The notes beneath the pieces were generated by a model. The model did not search any database, had not been told where the DNA came from, and worked only from the letters and a program-made list of their open reading frames with translations. A DNA stretch of 64,000 nucleotides from the NCBI GenBank assembly GCA_021234155.1, contig JAJEKV010000026.1, positions 5,025,183 through 5,089,182 of the forward strand, written 5' to 3'. This stretch comes from Isoetes taiwanensis (lineage: Eukaryota > Streptophyta > Lycopodiopsida > Isoetales > Isoetaceae). Shown one piece after another: positions 23,830-35,473 of this stretch (the first letter of the stretch is position 1; every line of letters begins with the position of its first letter). The position numbers and the translations under genes are program-made.

Positions 23830-25560
23830 ATGCTGAAGGACAGGACGTTAAGGTGTAGATAACGCCCTGGCCCTCGGGCGTTACCGGAAGAAAAAATTTG
23901 AGGGCCATGTGGCCATGGCCAAAATGGCGAGGGCGTGCGCGCAACACTCCGGTCCAAGGGTTTACACTCGCCGATGGCTTTGAAAAGCTTTGTGTTTTAG
24001 GTGCCGGGTTTTGCCTCAATCTTCAGCTGGTTCAAGCCGAAAACAGAGTTCATGGCGGCCGCAAATGATCAGTGCCGCAAATGATCAGAGTTCAAGGTTT
24101 TTGGGCAAAGCAAACAGAGTTTTTGGGCCGCAAACAGAGTTCTTGTGCCGCAAATGATCAGAGTTCAGGGTTTTTGGGCAAAGCTTTCTTGATCACGGCT
24201 ATGATGCTTGCATAACGCCCTAGAAGAATCGAGCGCAGCTTATAACATCCTAGGACAATCGAGCTCCGCACCGTGAAAAGTTTTTGGGCCAGTCGTGTTA
24301 TTAGTGGGTAACAGCTGTTCAAGGAACGATCAAGATTTAATCTAACCGTGTAAACCCGAGGACCGGAGTGTTAAGGTGCCCACTTAAGAGCTGGACACCA
24401 TAAATTTACCAAAAACCAACTCCATACCATATTCGCCAAAGACAAACCCAGTAACATAGTTACCCAGATATATTTTAATCACTAGGCCTTAATTTTGGAT
24501 CACTGGGCCTTAATTTTGGAACGAGAATGCGAATGAATGGGAACGAAACGAGAATCGGAACGAATGGGAATAGAAACGGCTCGGAACATGAAATTGACTT
24601 CTCTAACTATAGTAATGAAGTTCTTAGACATCATAAAGTACTTAAAATATCTTCTTAGATGCTCTTATAAAGTTGAACAAAATATAGGATTTATTAATAA
24701 TTAACTACTCGTACATAGTAAATTATAGCAATTACCTTATGTTAATTATTCATTACAGCTTTAATTAATTGCCTAGCACATTTAGGGAACCTATCTTTGT
24801 TTTTTCATCTTTGAAACGTGCAACAAAAATGTCTGAAACTATATTGGAAACAGACTCCCGATTAGCAAACGGGGATAGAATATGCTTGGGAATGTGTATC
24901 GAAATGGGAACATGGAACAAGGTTCTGAGTACCTATGCCCAATAGAGCTCCCTTTGAAAATTTCCATCTCAGAAAAAAATTGCGCATGGTCAATGTCAAG
25001 GGGGGTCATGAGCCATCAGGGTGAGAGCTGCAACTAGACTATGCTACCCTACCCTTGATCGCGCATGAGTTTGCATGCAAACACGCAGCGAATGGCAAGC
25101 CACCGTACCTGGCATACGACCGTGTTGTGCATGTCATGCTATTGCATCCATCATGACGGCCCCAACACCCATTATGAGATTCGAGGAGGAAGCTTACATG
25201 AGGGCTGTGATTGAATATGGAGGAGTTCGCATGTGAAAGCCTAAAAACCCAGTGAGCACAGGCAGTTCGATGGGAGGTATGCATGCAAAAGTCAGAATCC
25301 ATAAGCAAATCTAGAGTTAATGTGTTGTTTCTTACTCTTGGCTTCTTTTTCAGGTCGGAATTCCATTCCCCATGCAAGGGGGGTGCACATTTGTAGTGCG
25401 GAAATAACATCAGCGAATACTTTTTAGGGTTCTTTATTAGCATTTGCTTATGTATATGCACCAAAAAAAATACACATGTATAGGCTTCGTTGCATGAAAA
25501 ATATAGTAAACAGTATAGAATATGTATAAAAATATGTAAAAAGCTGAATATAAGCAGAGA
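23830..25560. other. Non-coding DNA with short repeats
   Basis: At 24050-24185 the words GCCGCAAATGATCAG, CAAACAGAGTT and GTTTTTGGGCAAAGC recur two to three times each. At 24490-24590 a GAATGGGAACG-like word recurs. The open minus frame 25039-25464 has no recognised domain. No gene is called. Confidence 0.4.
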
Positions 25561-25654
25561 ATACGTATAAAAGCTTACTAGTTTGTCTGTAGAAATATTT
25601 TATGGGGTATAGATGCAGAGGGATGGATAGGATATGAAAAGGGGTTTTCTGCTA

Positions 25655-26216
25655 GAATGTGGTAAAAAAGGGTTTTACCTAACTCTTCACACGGGGGGTT
25701 ACTCTGGGCACCAAGAGCTGTGGGACGGGCCTCTATTTTAGAATATGAAATACGGGGGCTCGAACCTCTACCAAAATAACTCAATGCTCTAATAAGACTA
25801 CTTTAATCAATATACCCAATGAGTTAATGTGATTATTTTTTATCTTGGATCTATGTTTTTTTTTATAACAAGTTATTCAATTTTTGAGGGATGTATGGTC
25901 TATGGTTTCAGGAATTGTTATTTTTACATCCATATCAAATCCCCCTAGAACCCCCTGTTATTTTGCTACATATTTGCCCTTTATTCCTTGATCTGGACTG
26001 TACATAGCGATCCTCATTTGTGGGGTATGCATGTACAAGTTTTTGTATACTGTATATCGAGGCTTGCAAAATACTATAGGGTTTACGGAAATGTACTTAA
26101 TAGTATTAATTTTGTACGTGTATTGTAAGTTTTTAAGGGCTCTCGCTGCCCTACATAACCCCCATGTGAATATGCACCCAAACCAAAGGGGTTTTAGGGG
26201 GATTTTAATTTAAATG
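25655..26216. mobile_element. Second relative of the 9998-10333 MITE, interrupted
   Basis: The right end carries CCCCATGTGAATATGCACCC and ends GGGGGATTTTAATTTAAATG, matching the first MITE. The inner text (CTGGACTGTACATAGCGATC, GTGGGGTATGCATG) is the reverse complement of 10190-10250. Near 25690 the left arm (TCACACGGGGGGTTACT and AGAGCTGTGGGACGGGCC) is also present. Between about 25735 and 25960 lies unrelated sequence, so this copy was interrupted or rearranged. Confidence 0.6.
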
Positions 26217-26985
26217 TCTTGGACGTAATGGTTTGTGTTAATTAATGGTAATGGCAGTTATGTGTTGGTTGTTACATTAAAATAAAATTTGGGCCCTTCG
26301 TGCCCTAACAAAAGCATTAGAATGAATAGCATCAAATAGGTTTGCACAACCACAACATCAACTTTGTACCTGTACAATCAACTTTGAAGCAAACAACCAC
26401 AACATCAACTTTGTACCTGTACAATCAACTTTGAAGCAAACATAGAAAAACAATCGCATCCATATTAATTTAATCTACAAGTGGAGTCTTCTAAACTAAC
26501 ATATGTGTAAACTTATTAAACCTGAGAATTCACCATGTCATTGTGTCGAATGGAATGGAATGGAATGGAATGTCTTATGTTAACAATAATAAAGCAACCG
26601 TATATTCAATAACCTCTCCAACTTGTTTCCTCATCAAAACCCTCTCTAGCTTGTCCCAAAGCAAGATATGTGCCAATGTATTATCTGATCGTCCCAAGGC
26701 ATTTCAACTTTTATTTTTCTAAAGAAGCTTTCATTTTTCTGAAGATGAGCAATACTACTCCATCGTTATGAAGCAGAGCGATGCTTGAATAAACCGCATA
26801 CCCGCAGAGCAAAATATATGTGCATACTTCAATGTCACATCTGAAGCGGATGAATGCTTGGAATCTTGGATAAACTGCATACCCCCAGAGCAAAATATAT
26901 GTAAAATGTGCAATGTCATGTGTGTGGATAAATCTTCTGTAATCTGTATTTGAAAGAGACTATGAATAAAAAAACGTAACCACCA
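26217..26985. other. Non-coding DNA with two short tandem duplications
   Basis: A 47-bp unit starting ACCACAACATCAACTTTGTA occurs twice in tandem at about 26350-26441. GGAAT repeats (four to five units) lie at about 26550-26572. The motif GCATACCC.CAGAGCAAAATA occurs twice at about 26798 and 26878. There is no gene. Confidence 0.5.
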
Positions 26986-26999
26986 AGTTAATATGCTAT

Positions 27000-27560
27000 A
27001 GAATAACTTGAATACCGGAGCAAGGAGTAGCTCATGAATGCCAGGGCAGTGAATTTAGCATGCCACCATAAATAGGAAAAAACTTTCCATGAAGAGTCAC
27101 AAAGGGGTTTCGATCTTCTTTTGCTTTGATCCTTACGGGCATGCAATTTGTAGTAGAAAGAACTTATGTGCAGCAATATTAAGAAATTGAGCTTCAACTT
27201 CTTCAACAGAAAGATGAGAGACTTGTGCACAAAGTTCTTGTGTAGATATTGGCTGATAAACTGGTGGAGTTGGTATAAATGGTTGCTGAACAACCTGTTG
27301 CTGTAATGGCTACTGTGAAACTGGCTGTAAAAATTGCTCTGAAACTTGTTGTGCAGTTGTGCTTGATCTTTATGATATCGAGCAATACCTTTATGCAACT
27401 GTCTGCGCTTTCTTCGAATATGGCCTTTCTTTCCACAATGCCAGCAGAGAAATGGCTAACGCATTGGAAGAGAAGAAACCTTTGGAGAAATAGCCGCATT
27501 AGACTTATAAGAGACCATACTAGAGGCACAAGATGATTGGAGGTCGAGTAATTAAGCTGC
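27000..27560 (-). pseudogene. Copia-type gag remnant with degenerate zinc knuckle
   Basis: On the minus strand 'CWHCGKKGHIRRKR' (about 27450-27410) fits the retroviral-type CX2CX4HX4C knuckle with the last cysteine changed to arginine. It is followed by basic residues and a Q/P-rich stretch 'QQVVQQPFIPTPPVYQPIS' (about 27300-27240, other frame), as after copia gag knuckles. Stops and frameshifts break it. Protease, integrase and RT are not seen next to it, and it is not in order with the copia RT/RNase H part at 29.7-31.0 kb, so it is a separate remnant. Confidence 0.4.
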
Positions 27561-27699
27561 GACCTCCTACTAATCAGGTGCTTTGACTTAATCATGTCGT
27601 CTGTTCGCAATCTCTGCATCAAAACATTGCTGATGCAACTAATTAACATGTTTTCGATCTGAACCTTTAGCTTGTAGTATGCAACTTAAGATTATTCAT

Positions 27700-29160
27700 C
27701 TTACCACTGATTGCTAATTGTTGGCCAGCTCCTGCCTATATACAAGTTTTTTTTAGAAATAACAAGGCTTCTTGAAATGTTTTTAAATAGCTAAGACCCC
27801 TTTTAAACTCAGTGGAGACTGTGGATTTGAGAATATTAAGTGCAAGATCTTTCTTACGTGATGCTGGAGTAGCAGGAGCCCAAGCAGACGCCAACACCTC
27901 TGTGTGAGATTGAGCATGCCATGAATAGTAATTTTCATCATCATAAAGATTCTGCTATGAACTTCCAAGAATGCATAGTAGCGATCAACTAAAAAACAGA
28001 CCAATTATGTATTCTTACAGAATAACAGCAATTCAGGCATTAATAATGACCTCTTGGTTCCTGTGCAAACATAAACCTGCTGCTATGAAGGATTTCAGGG
28101 AGTTTATAGGATATTTATGACAGGGCCTCCGTTGAGGGTTATATGGGGCCGAAATGGGATGTATCTGATCGTTCCAGTAATGGGCGATGCGGGACACGAA
28201 ATAGCTCAGCCAAAACTGTGAGAAGCTCTACCGAAAATTGGAACTGATAATGCTTAGAATATATCAGGAATTGACCATAACTGTTTGGATTCCTTGTCCT
28301 AACTCAAGAGTGAGGCACATCTACAAAACAACTTGCTCCAAGAGGCCAGCAAACCCTAAACTTTGGCATACGGCCCGTTTGCCTTATGAAAAGACCCGCA
28401 GCAAGGACCCAAGCAGCCACTTCATTCGAAAGCCTACCTACATGCCAAGCTGTTGCGGCCGCACCACTGATGTCGAAGAAGCCCTAATCTTTGTCTGCTC
28501 AATGTTTGTATGTGAAGGACCATAATATGATGTGTTTACATAAGAAAATAATATCGTGGCCATTGAATTGCCAAGGAAAAAAAAACAATGACACACACCA
28601 TAGGAAAAAACGTATAAAAATACAAAGACAACCCCTTGTTATTATATGCTATATATTCCAATATATGTATAGGTGAATCCTCCATGTCCCCATAGCGTTT
28701 TATTTTTTTCCCTTGTTTTTGGGTTGTCCGATGGGCATTTCCTAGGCATCGAGATGAGGAGTGAGGGATATTCATGAAATATCCCAAATGTGAGGCTGAG
28801 ATACATGGTTAGGGTGGAATTTGTATAGAATACGCTTATTTAATGGCTGAAGATAAAACTAAAAAAAAGGGATACTGAACTTGCAAACTTGATAAACAGA
28901 GTTCAGTCGAATATGCTGTGGAATGAGAGTTCTTATGCAATTACTGGATCGCATGCATTGGCCGCCATGCCATCCCCTTTGTCTTAGCTCTGGCCTTCTG
29001 TAGCTGTTGAGATACCATATAGTCCTTTAGCCATTCTTCTATTCTGTAGCAAGTTAAGATAGCAGGGGCATTTTTGTGCTTGGGTCAGGAAGGGTTTGTT
29101 CTTTAGCAAGACTCTGTCAGGCCTATAAATCCAACTGGATTGCCTATCCATCCCTTTTTT
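27700..29160. other. Unassigned DNA
   Basis: Short frames on both strands have no recognised domains. I see no repeat longer than about 20 bp and no element border. Confidence 0.3.
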
Positions 29161-29421
29161 CAATTTTGCTTGTTATCAACATTTGAAGAAGCAGCAAGAA
29201 GGCATGCAGTCTCAGATGGCATATTCTTTGGTTTGCATCAGAAATTTGAAGATGTACGATTTGCAGGCTGGTCTTGGAGTTATAAGCAGGGTTCTAGACC
29301 ACTTTAAGGTTCGTATCTCCTTCGATTTACTTTATATTTTGATTCTTAGAAAGATATCCTCCTTGCATGAGCTTTACCTGCCCTTTAAGAAGATACTAAG
29401 AGTTTGGCTTCAACTATTTTC

Positions 29422-29698
29422 CATGAGTCGGATCCAAAACAGGGGATGAGGCTGTAAAGGATCGAATACAAGAGTAGGAAGAGAACCAAAAACTTCATTG
29501 ATTTAGAGAAGGATCGATTGATCCCTTAAATACAAAGAAGCCTGAACTGATAATAGAGACAAAGCAAATATGGTGCCATGAATTATGGCACCGTTCAACA
29601 AATTCAAATCACAATTCTGCACTGCCTGAGTCAGCAATACCGCCTGGATTATCCATGCAACCTTTCATGCCAAGCTATGTAATCACATGGTGCTAACA
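29422..29698 (-). repeat. Probable copia 3' LTR
   Basis: On the minus strand it begins TGTTAGCACCATGTG at 29698 and ends near GGATCCGACTCA at 29422, the usual TG...CA ends. It holds a TATTTAAG box-like word and a run leading to CTTTACAGCCTCATCCCC. It directly follows the copia RNase H end. The 5' LTR was not found, so the borders rest on TG/CA and position only. Confidence 0.5.
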
Positions 29699-29699
29699 C

Positions 29700-31030
29700 T
29701 CTTGCTTGATGAGTTGCATGGCTGCAGCTCACACCCCTGAATGTTCAGCTGAAGTTTTAGAGTTTATTCTGGCTTGTGCAAAGCCAAGAGGCAACACATG
29801 AAGATTAGCACGATGAAGTTCAAATTTAGCTCGGTGGAGAGGTTTAGTTAAAATATCAGCAACAATTGAACTAGAAGAGCAATGAGGAAGGAGAAGGGCT
29901 CCTGCTTGAACTTGTTCATGAAGATAGTGGAAGCGCAACTAAATGCGTTTAGAGTGAGGATGAAAGCGAGAAGACTATGACAAGGCAATAGCAGATTGGT
30001 TATCACAGTAGACAGAGATTGGAAGCTCCCCCTGCAACTGAAGATCCTGGACAAGATATGACAAAGACATGCAGCTTGCTTAGCAGCCTCACAAGCTGCA
30101 ATGTACTCTACTTTGGTGGTGGAAAGGGCAGTGTTGGACTGCTCCTTGCTGCTCCAAGTAATAGTGCCATTGAAAAAAAAAACAATATAATTCTGAAGTG
30201 GATATGCTGTTATCTTGATCTCCACAAAAAACAGAATCAGAATAACCGAGAGAAGTGTCTGGGGGTGAAGAGGAGAATCCAAACGAGAGCCCATAAGAAA
30301 GAATGCCCTTCAAGTAGTGCATGACCCTCTTAAGAGCATGCCAATGTGCTTGACTAGGATTTGCCATGAAGCGACTCAAAGAACCGGCGAGTAGACACCA
30401 TGAGGTATTTGAAACATTCAAGGGCATTACAATAAGGTACAAAGGCCATTTGAGCAGCTTCAACCTCACTTTGAGGATATTGAGCAGAGATAAGAGTGAC
30501 ACCGGGATCCATCGGTGTGGAAACACAATTGCAATCAGCAAGGCCAAACTAGGATAGAACTTGGAGGGCATAATGGCTCTGATCCAGCTAGAGAAGGTGG
30601 TTTGGATGATTATGGATGATGCGAAGGCCCAATTAGCTGGTGGATTTTATGTAAGTCAGTCATTTGAAATTGTACACAGAGGAACCTTTTAAGGTTTGCA
30701 ATCAGAGAAGGGTCCTTACTAAGAAGGATGAGATCATCAATTTAAAGAGCAAGGAAGAGAGCACTGTCACCTTGGCGTTGAATGCACAGATTTGGATCTG
30801 CACGCTCACTAGTGAGACCATGTTCCAACAGAAAGTTATAAATTAAAGCATTCCAAGCCCGAGGTGCTTGTTTGAGGCCATACAAGGCTTTATGCAATCG
30901 GCAAACAAGATGCTCTTGTCCCTTTTGAATGTAACATGTGGGCTGATCAAGTTAAACTTCTTCCTGAAAATCCCTATAGAGGAAGGCAGCTTGGACACCA
31001 TTTATTAGACCATGTATAGTTCGAGGTAGA
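29700..31030 (-). pseudogene. Copia-type pol, RT end and RNase H, 5'-truncated
   Basis: From the top of the minus strand: 'VQAAFLYRDFQEEV' (about 30995-30955, RT), 'HKALYGLKQAPRAWN' (about 30895-30850), a degenerate IDDL site (about 30750-30735), 'LLAGSLSRFMANPSQAHWHA' (about 30400-30340) and 'MHYLKGILSYGL' (about 30325-30290). Then come 'YSDSVFCGDQDNSISTS' (about 30250), 'ALSTTKVEYIAACEAAKQAA' (about 30130-30070) and 'ADILTKPLHRAKF' (about 29850-29815), the RNase H tail of Ty1/copia. Frameshifts and stops occur throughout. Everything before RT motif 3 is gone; the break at about 31030 adjoins LINE endonuclease sequence. Confidence 0.8.
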
Positions 31031-31034
31031 AGAG

Positions 31035-31540
31035 GGAATGTGGATGAAAGCAGAGTCACTGATCATATTGTCCCATTTAATTCTCTCACTTGTGGTCATA
31101 TTAATTTTATTACCGAGCTTCATATCCCAGATTGGTGTGTTATTGAAATCTCCAGCAAGAATCCAATAAGTAGAAGGGTTGCTTATAATCCAGGAGCAGA
31201 TATCAGGCCAAAGAGTTTCCCTTTCTTTAGGATTAGTAGAGGCATAGATATTTATGACCCCAAAATTAGCATTATTGACAGAAATCTCCAGCAAGAATCC
31301 AATCAGTAGAAGGGTTGCTTATACTCCAGGAGCAGATATCAGGCTAAAGAGTTTCTCTTTCTTTAGGATTAGTAGAGGTATAGACATTTATGACGCCAAA
31401 ATTAGCATTATTAACAGAAAAATTAACTGCCTGCCACATTTTAGAAATGCTATTGCAAAAAGATAAGTGGTTTAATTTTTTCCAAATAATGGCCATCCCC
31501 CCCCCCTCCCTCCCCAGCAATACCATTAGCTTCAATCCAG
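31035..31540 (-). pseudogene. LINE endonuclease fragment (second LINE family)
   Basis: The minus frames give 'LLGREGGGMAIIWKKLNHLS' (about 31500-31460), 'VINVYTSTNPKERETL' and 'STYWILAGDFNNT' (about 31180-31140), the exonuclease-endonuclease-phosphatase fold of plant L1-type LINEs with the GDFN motif. An internal tandem duplication of about 136 bp (31144-31279 and 31280-31427) repeats the 'NNANFGVIN' segment. The family differs from the GC-rich LINE-1 family. Its upstream end was cut by LINE copy D. Confidence 0.7.
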
Positions 31541-31544
31541 ACGG

Positions 31545-31996
31545 AGGAAGGAAGGAAGGAAGGAAGGTTCTTTTATCGTCCGCGGAGGCCAATCGGCCTA
31601 TGGAACCGAAATTACACGGGTGCAGCAAGCCCGTTACTATCCGGATTAAAAACCCCCTCCCCCTCCCCCTTAGGAGGGAAAAACCGTCAGAAGAACAAAC
31701 TGTGGCAGTTTGCATACAAATATACATATACACATGAATTTCGACACCTCGGTAGGCGGGGGGAGAGGTGAGTCCAAGATATCCAAAACCTCCTGGAGGT
31801 AGGAGCCAAGGGATCGAACTGACGGCGTACTGAGTAGCTCGTGCAGGGGCAAACCAGGTCGCACCAAGAGAATGTAGCGAGCCCGAATCTGACTATAGGC
31901 TGGACAGCTCTGGAAGGCATGGCTTTCATCCTCAACAACCCCCAGGGGGCAACACTGACAAAGCCTGTCCTGGCGCGGCTCTCCAACCCACCGACC
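31545..31996 (-). mobile_element. LINE-1 family copy D, 3' half with (TTCC)n tail
   Basis: The minus strand reads 'GEPRQDRLCQCC', 'GVVEDESHAFQSCPAYSQIR' (C-terminal zinc-finger-like CCHC region of the LINE ORF), then 3' UTR, GGCCTCCGCGGACGATAAAA and a TTCC tail (plus-strand GGAA repeats at 31545-31570). The other half is at 34951-35175; the LTR element 31997-34950 separates them. Confidence 0.8.
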
Positions 31997-32333
31997 TGTT
32001 AACCACCTAGTGGTTAACATTGTGCATGCACATGTTAGGTGTCAATGGTGGCAGACTGACACTTGGCATGCTTAGGTTAACTTAAGTGTATGGCTTAGAT
32101 TAGTTAGATGTACGGCTCAGATTTGCGGTCTACACTATATTAGACCGGAGCCTCTTCAGATGTACTCAAGTTTGATCTCAAATTTGGAGAGCCTCATTTG
32201 GCGCACATTTCCCGCATTCTTTGTACATATTTTGTCTCTTTCTTGTTTCATGATCTTGAGCATGGCTGGCTTGTAGCATCCGGCAGTCATGGACTGCTGC
32301 TGCAAGACGTATGCCAAGAACTCAAAACTAACA
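31997..32333 (+). repeat. Left LTR (337 bp) of the non-autonomous LTR element
   Basis: It begins TGTTAACCAC and ends AACTAACA, with TGTTA/TAACA terminal inverted repeats. It differs from the right LTR by only two changes that I can see (TCAAG/TCAGG near 32164 and a 1-bp indel in GCTGCTGCAAG near 32300). It opens with a 23-bp palindrome (arms TGTTAACCAC / GTGGTTAACA) followed by TGTGCATGCACA. The TATA box and terminator were not assigned. Confidence 0.9.
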
Positions 32334-32728
32334 TCAAGGCCAATTATCTTGGGGGGTTCGCTCAAGATCATTTCTTTAGCCTTGCTGTTTGCTGTTGTCT
32401 TGCTGCTCTCATGCTTCTCCGTTTTGAAAACTTTTTGTATACTATTCTTCCCCCTTAAATTTCCTTAGTTTGCCCAACCAAGTCCATTCATGTATTCGCT
32501 TGGAGGCTTTTGTTTTTTCAAAACAGCTGATGATTCTGCCAGCTGATCAATTTACTCTCGTAAATCTGTTCTCAAGACCCTGTTCTTCAGATGCAGCAAG
32601 CCCAGTTCACAGTAAAGGATTGCTGGAGTGGTGACAGCACTCCTCTTTGCAAGATTATCAGAAAATCCACTGTTTGATTCCTTTTTCCATTTCACTTTTG
32701 TCCTTTTCTGTTTCCCTTGTTTTATCAA

Positions 32729-32754
32729 AAAAAAAAAAAAAAAAAAAAAAAATT
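32729..32754 (+). repeat. A(26) run inside the LTR element
   Basis: About 26 adenines follow TTTTATC. In the middle of an LTR element this may mark the end of a captured, polyadenylated transcript. Upstream text (TTCCATTTCACTTTTGTCC) has no coding sign. Confidence 0.7.
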
Positions 32755-34601
32755 CTGTGCCCTTGCACATCCCAAAAATATTTTGTATCACATGGCGCAT
32801 CTCAATATGGAGCATATCAGGAAGGTCATAAGTGTCTGCTTCTGCAAATCTTAAGCCTGTTATGCCAATTTCTTCTTCAAATTATTTGGTGGAGGGCCAG
32901 CACCTTGGATAGCCCCCATCCTTCAGAGGTGGTATCTTACGGCATCAACACCAAGAAACCTGGGTTCAATAGTCACAAAGAGCTGGCAGTTCACACATTT
33001 TCTGGAGCCGGCAGTCAGTTTTGCATAAGGCATCCACAGATCTTGTTTTACCTGCAATCAATCATCTGGTTCGATACTGAGGTCCAGCAAACACAGCCAA
33101 GAGCAAATTTCTTTATTGAATCGTTCCAACCATCAGCTTCAGTTTTGCTTCTTATTGAAGTTTTTCAAGAGGGCCAGCTCTGTGGCTAGCCCCCATCCAT
33201 TATTCACCAGCAGAGTATCGTCTGGTTTGACACCTTCAGCTATCCTGCATCACGTACACTCAATTAGCATCTTATATCCATCTGCTCCTGCAAGTACAGG
33301 TTGCAAATTCAGCAAGCACTTTTATCAGCGGATCCTTGAAGCATCAGGTCGGCCTTCTTCAAGCTGTTTAGTCTGCATCCTCTGCACACAAGCAAACATT
33401 TCTTCAGTCACCAGTGGATTCAATTTGAGTTAGATATTTTATCTCTCCAAGCTCTGCAGCACAGATTCAAGGCCATTCAAGCTCTCTCAGGCGATGTCAA
33501 AGCAGCTTTAGAAGCTCAGATTCCATAAATTCCAGTTGTAGGCAATACCCTGTTCGGTCTACTTCTATGTTGCCTGGCTAAAACTTCGCTGCCTGGCTAA
33601 AACTTCGCTGCCTGGATCCTTCCTATTATGCAAGCAACAGCATTGCCTTTGATCCGGCTACTTATCCAGCCAAATCCGGCACAAAATAGCATTATTGCTC
33701 CCATTCCGGCATTCTATCAGGGCCTGGCCTCCATTTTCCAGAGCTTTCTATCAGCGGCTTCGCAATCCTACTATATCAGGCCCTTCCTTCTATTTTCGAA
33801 CTTTCTTTCAGAGATATCCGAAAGTCTTGGCCGACATACCTGCAAATCCGGCAATCATAACCTATGTTTTCTTCAAGCCGCCTCTGTTTTCTTCAAGAGG
33901 CCTCACGCTAGGGTTTTTTTGACCCAACGGCTCAGATCTGACCGCCCCTACTTTTATGGTTCAGATGCAGTTTTCATATTAGGTCACGCCACACTTCACG
34001 GTCCACGCCAAGCCAAGCCACGGTCCTCATTCCCACGCCCATGCCCACGCTCACGTGTTGACCCACGCTCAAACTTTGACCCACGCTCAAACTTTATTGC
34101 TTGTACCCACGGCTCACGGGGTCACGCTCACGGGCCCCATGCCCACGCTCCAGCCACGCTCTTTACGCTCCCACTCTCACACTTTGCTTATGGCCACGCT
34201 TTTTGCTCAACATCCACGCTCTGCACAAATATTGTGATGCATAGCCACGCTCTTCTATGGTCGATCACGGGGGACGCTTTTAAGGTGCTTACGTTTTGAA
34301 GGCCCCTATAATCATTGTTTTTAAGCTTTTTTTCGTGAACTTTTGGGCACTATTTGTTCCAATGGACTTACCCATAATATAAGGGGATGGTCCTTATGTT
34401 TTTGGCCCAAGTTCCTATGATCCATGTTCTCCATTGACATTCCTTCGGATCTTATTCGTCCTCAACGCATTCATGACGATCTTTTGCGGCGACGCAACCC
34501 AACCATTACCATCATTTTCGCCCCTAAAATTTTTGGCACCATGTTGTAATTGTCGGACTTGTCTTATAAAAGTCTGTACATGTTTTTGTGCTAAAAACTT
34601 T

Positions 34602-34612
34602 TAGGGGGAGGC
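34602..34612 (+). promoter_or_regulatory. Polypurine tract of the LTR element
   Basis: TAGGGGGAGGC just before the right LTR (starts 34615), the usual primer for plus-strand DNA synthesis. It fixes the plus orientation of the element. Confidence 0.7.
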
Positions 34613-34614
34613 AG

Positions 34615-34950
34615 TGTTAACCACCTAGTGGTTAACATTGTGCATGCACATGTTAGGTGTCAATGGTGGCAGACTGACACTTGGCATGCTTAGGTTAACT
34701 TAAGTGTATGGCTTAGATTAGTTAGATGTACGGCTCAGATTTGCGGTCTACACTATATTAGACCGGAGCCTCTTCAGATGTACTCAGGTTTGATCTCAAA
34801 TTTGGAGAGCCTCATTTGGCGCACATTTCCCGCATTCTTTGTACATATTTTGTCTCTTTCTTGTTTCATGATCTTGAGCATGGCTGGCTTGTAGCATCCG
34901 GCAGTCATGGACTGCTGCTCAAGACGTATGCCAAGAACTCAAAACTAACA
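34615..34950 (+). repeat. Right LTR (336 bp) of the non-autonomous LTR element
   Basis: The same TGTTAACCAC start and AACTAACA end as the left LTR, followed by the target duplication CGACC. Confidence 0.9.
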
Positions 34951-35175
34951 CGACCCGTCTCAAGCCGAAGATAGTGGCCCCCTGTTCGAATGGACGCAAT
35001 GATCCTGCGCTTCTTCATGGGCAATTGAGAACGCAGGTAGAGCAGTGGGCCTCGAACCAGGGTGGGGTTTATGTGCCGTTTGTAGTGTGCCACCTTTACC
35101 TATTCCAGAGCATGGTGGTCCTAGAGATTCCCCAGGAAATAAGAGTCCAAGTACCCCCTCAGCCTATCCATGGAA
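34951..35175 (-). mobile_element. LINE-1 family copy D, upstream half
   Basis: The minus frame 35093-34951 reads 'NPTLVRGPLLYLRSQLPMKK' and 'GGHYLRLETG', which continues into 'GRWVGEPRQD' of the 3' half once the LTR element and one CGACC are removed. Copy A shows the matching 'NPMLTRGPHHYY' at 7210-7250. The 5' truncation point is near 35175. Confidence 0.75.
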
Positions 35176-35470
35176 TAATTTAATGGCTAAGGTTAGCCAA
35201 ATTGCTAAATTTTGGGTTTTTTTTCCCAAAAAACGGCTAAACTAAATGAGAAAAATGGGAAAAAAAAAAGTTTTTAGCCCAAAATTTTCCCACCAATAGT
35301 CCAACCTAGGGCAGAATCGCCAAGAGGCCGCCGCCGGAGTAGCTCCAACGAGTCCTAAATCGCTTAGCCTAAGAAGCTAAGGAGCATGAGAATTTGGTGG
35401 ATTAGCTAAGATGCATCTACCATAGAAAGTATGAATCTTGAAAAATCGCCATGTAGGCTACTGTTTTTTT
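35176..35470. other. Unassigned DNA with TAGCC/GGCTA words
   Basis: GGCTAA, TAGCC and runs of A or T recur between 35176 and 35290, like the text at 43.37-43.51 kb. Both could be ends of one MITE family; I could not define inverted repeats. Confidence 0.3.
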
Positions 35471-35473
35471 TTT

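Larger units (their letters stand above)
31997..34950 (+). mobile_element. Young non-autonomous LTR retrotransposon (LARD/TRIM-like), 2954 bp
   Basis: Two nearly identical LTRs flank 2.28 kb without gag, protease, integrase or RT. The target duplication CGACC is perfect on both sides (31992-31996 and 34951-34955). A polypurine tract TTAGGGGGAGG lies before the right LTR. The bases after the left LTR (TCAAGGCCAATTATC) do not match the initiator-Met primer site, so another tRNA may prime it. Internal frames (32647-33189, 33628-34299) lack known domains; 33.98-34.24 kb holds CCACGCTC-type repeats and 33.57-33.61 kb a doubled CCTGGCTAAAACTTCGCTG. It must rely on proteins of another element. It split LINE copy D. 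Confidence 0.88.

Noticed and set aside
25039-25464. 141-codon minus open frame as a gene
   Set aside because: No domain, and the surrounding DNA is repeat-like and non-coding.
33628-34299. 223-codon open frame in the LTR element
   Set aside because: Low-complexity with CCACGCTC repeats and no gag or pol motif.
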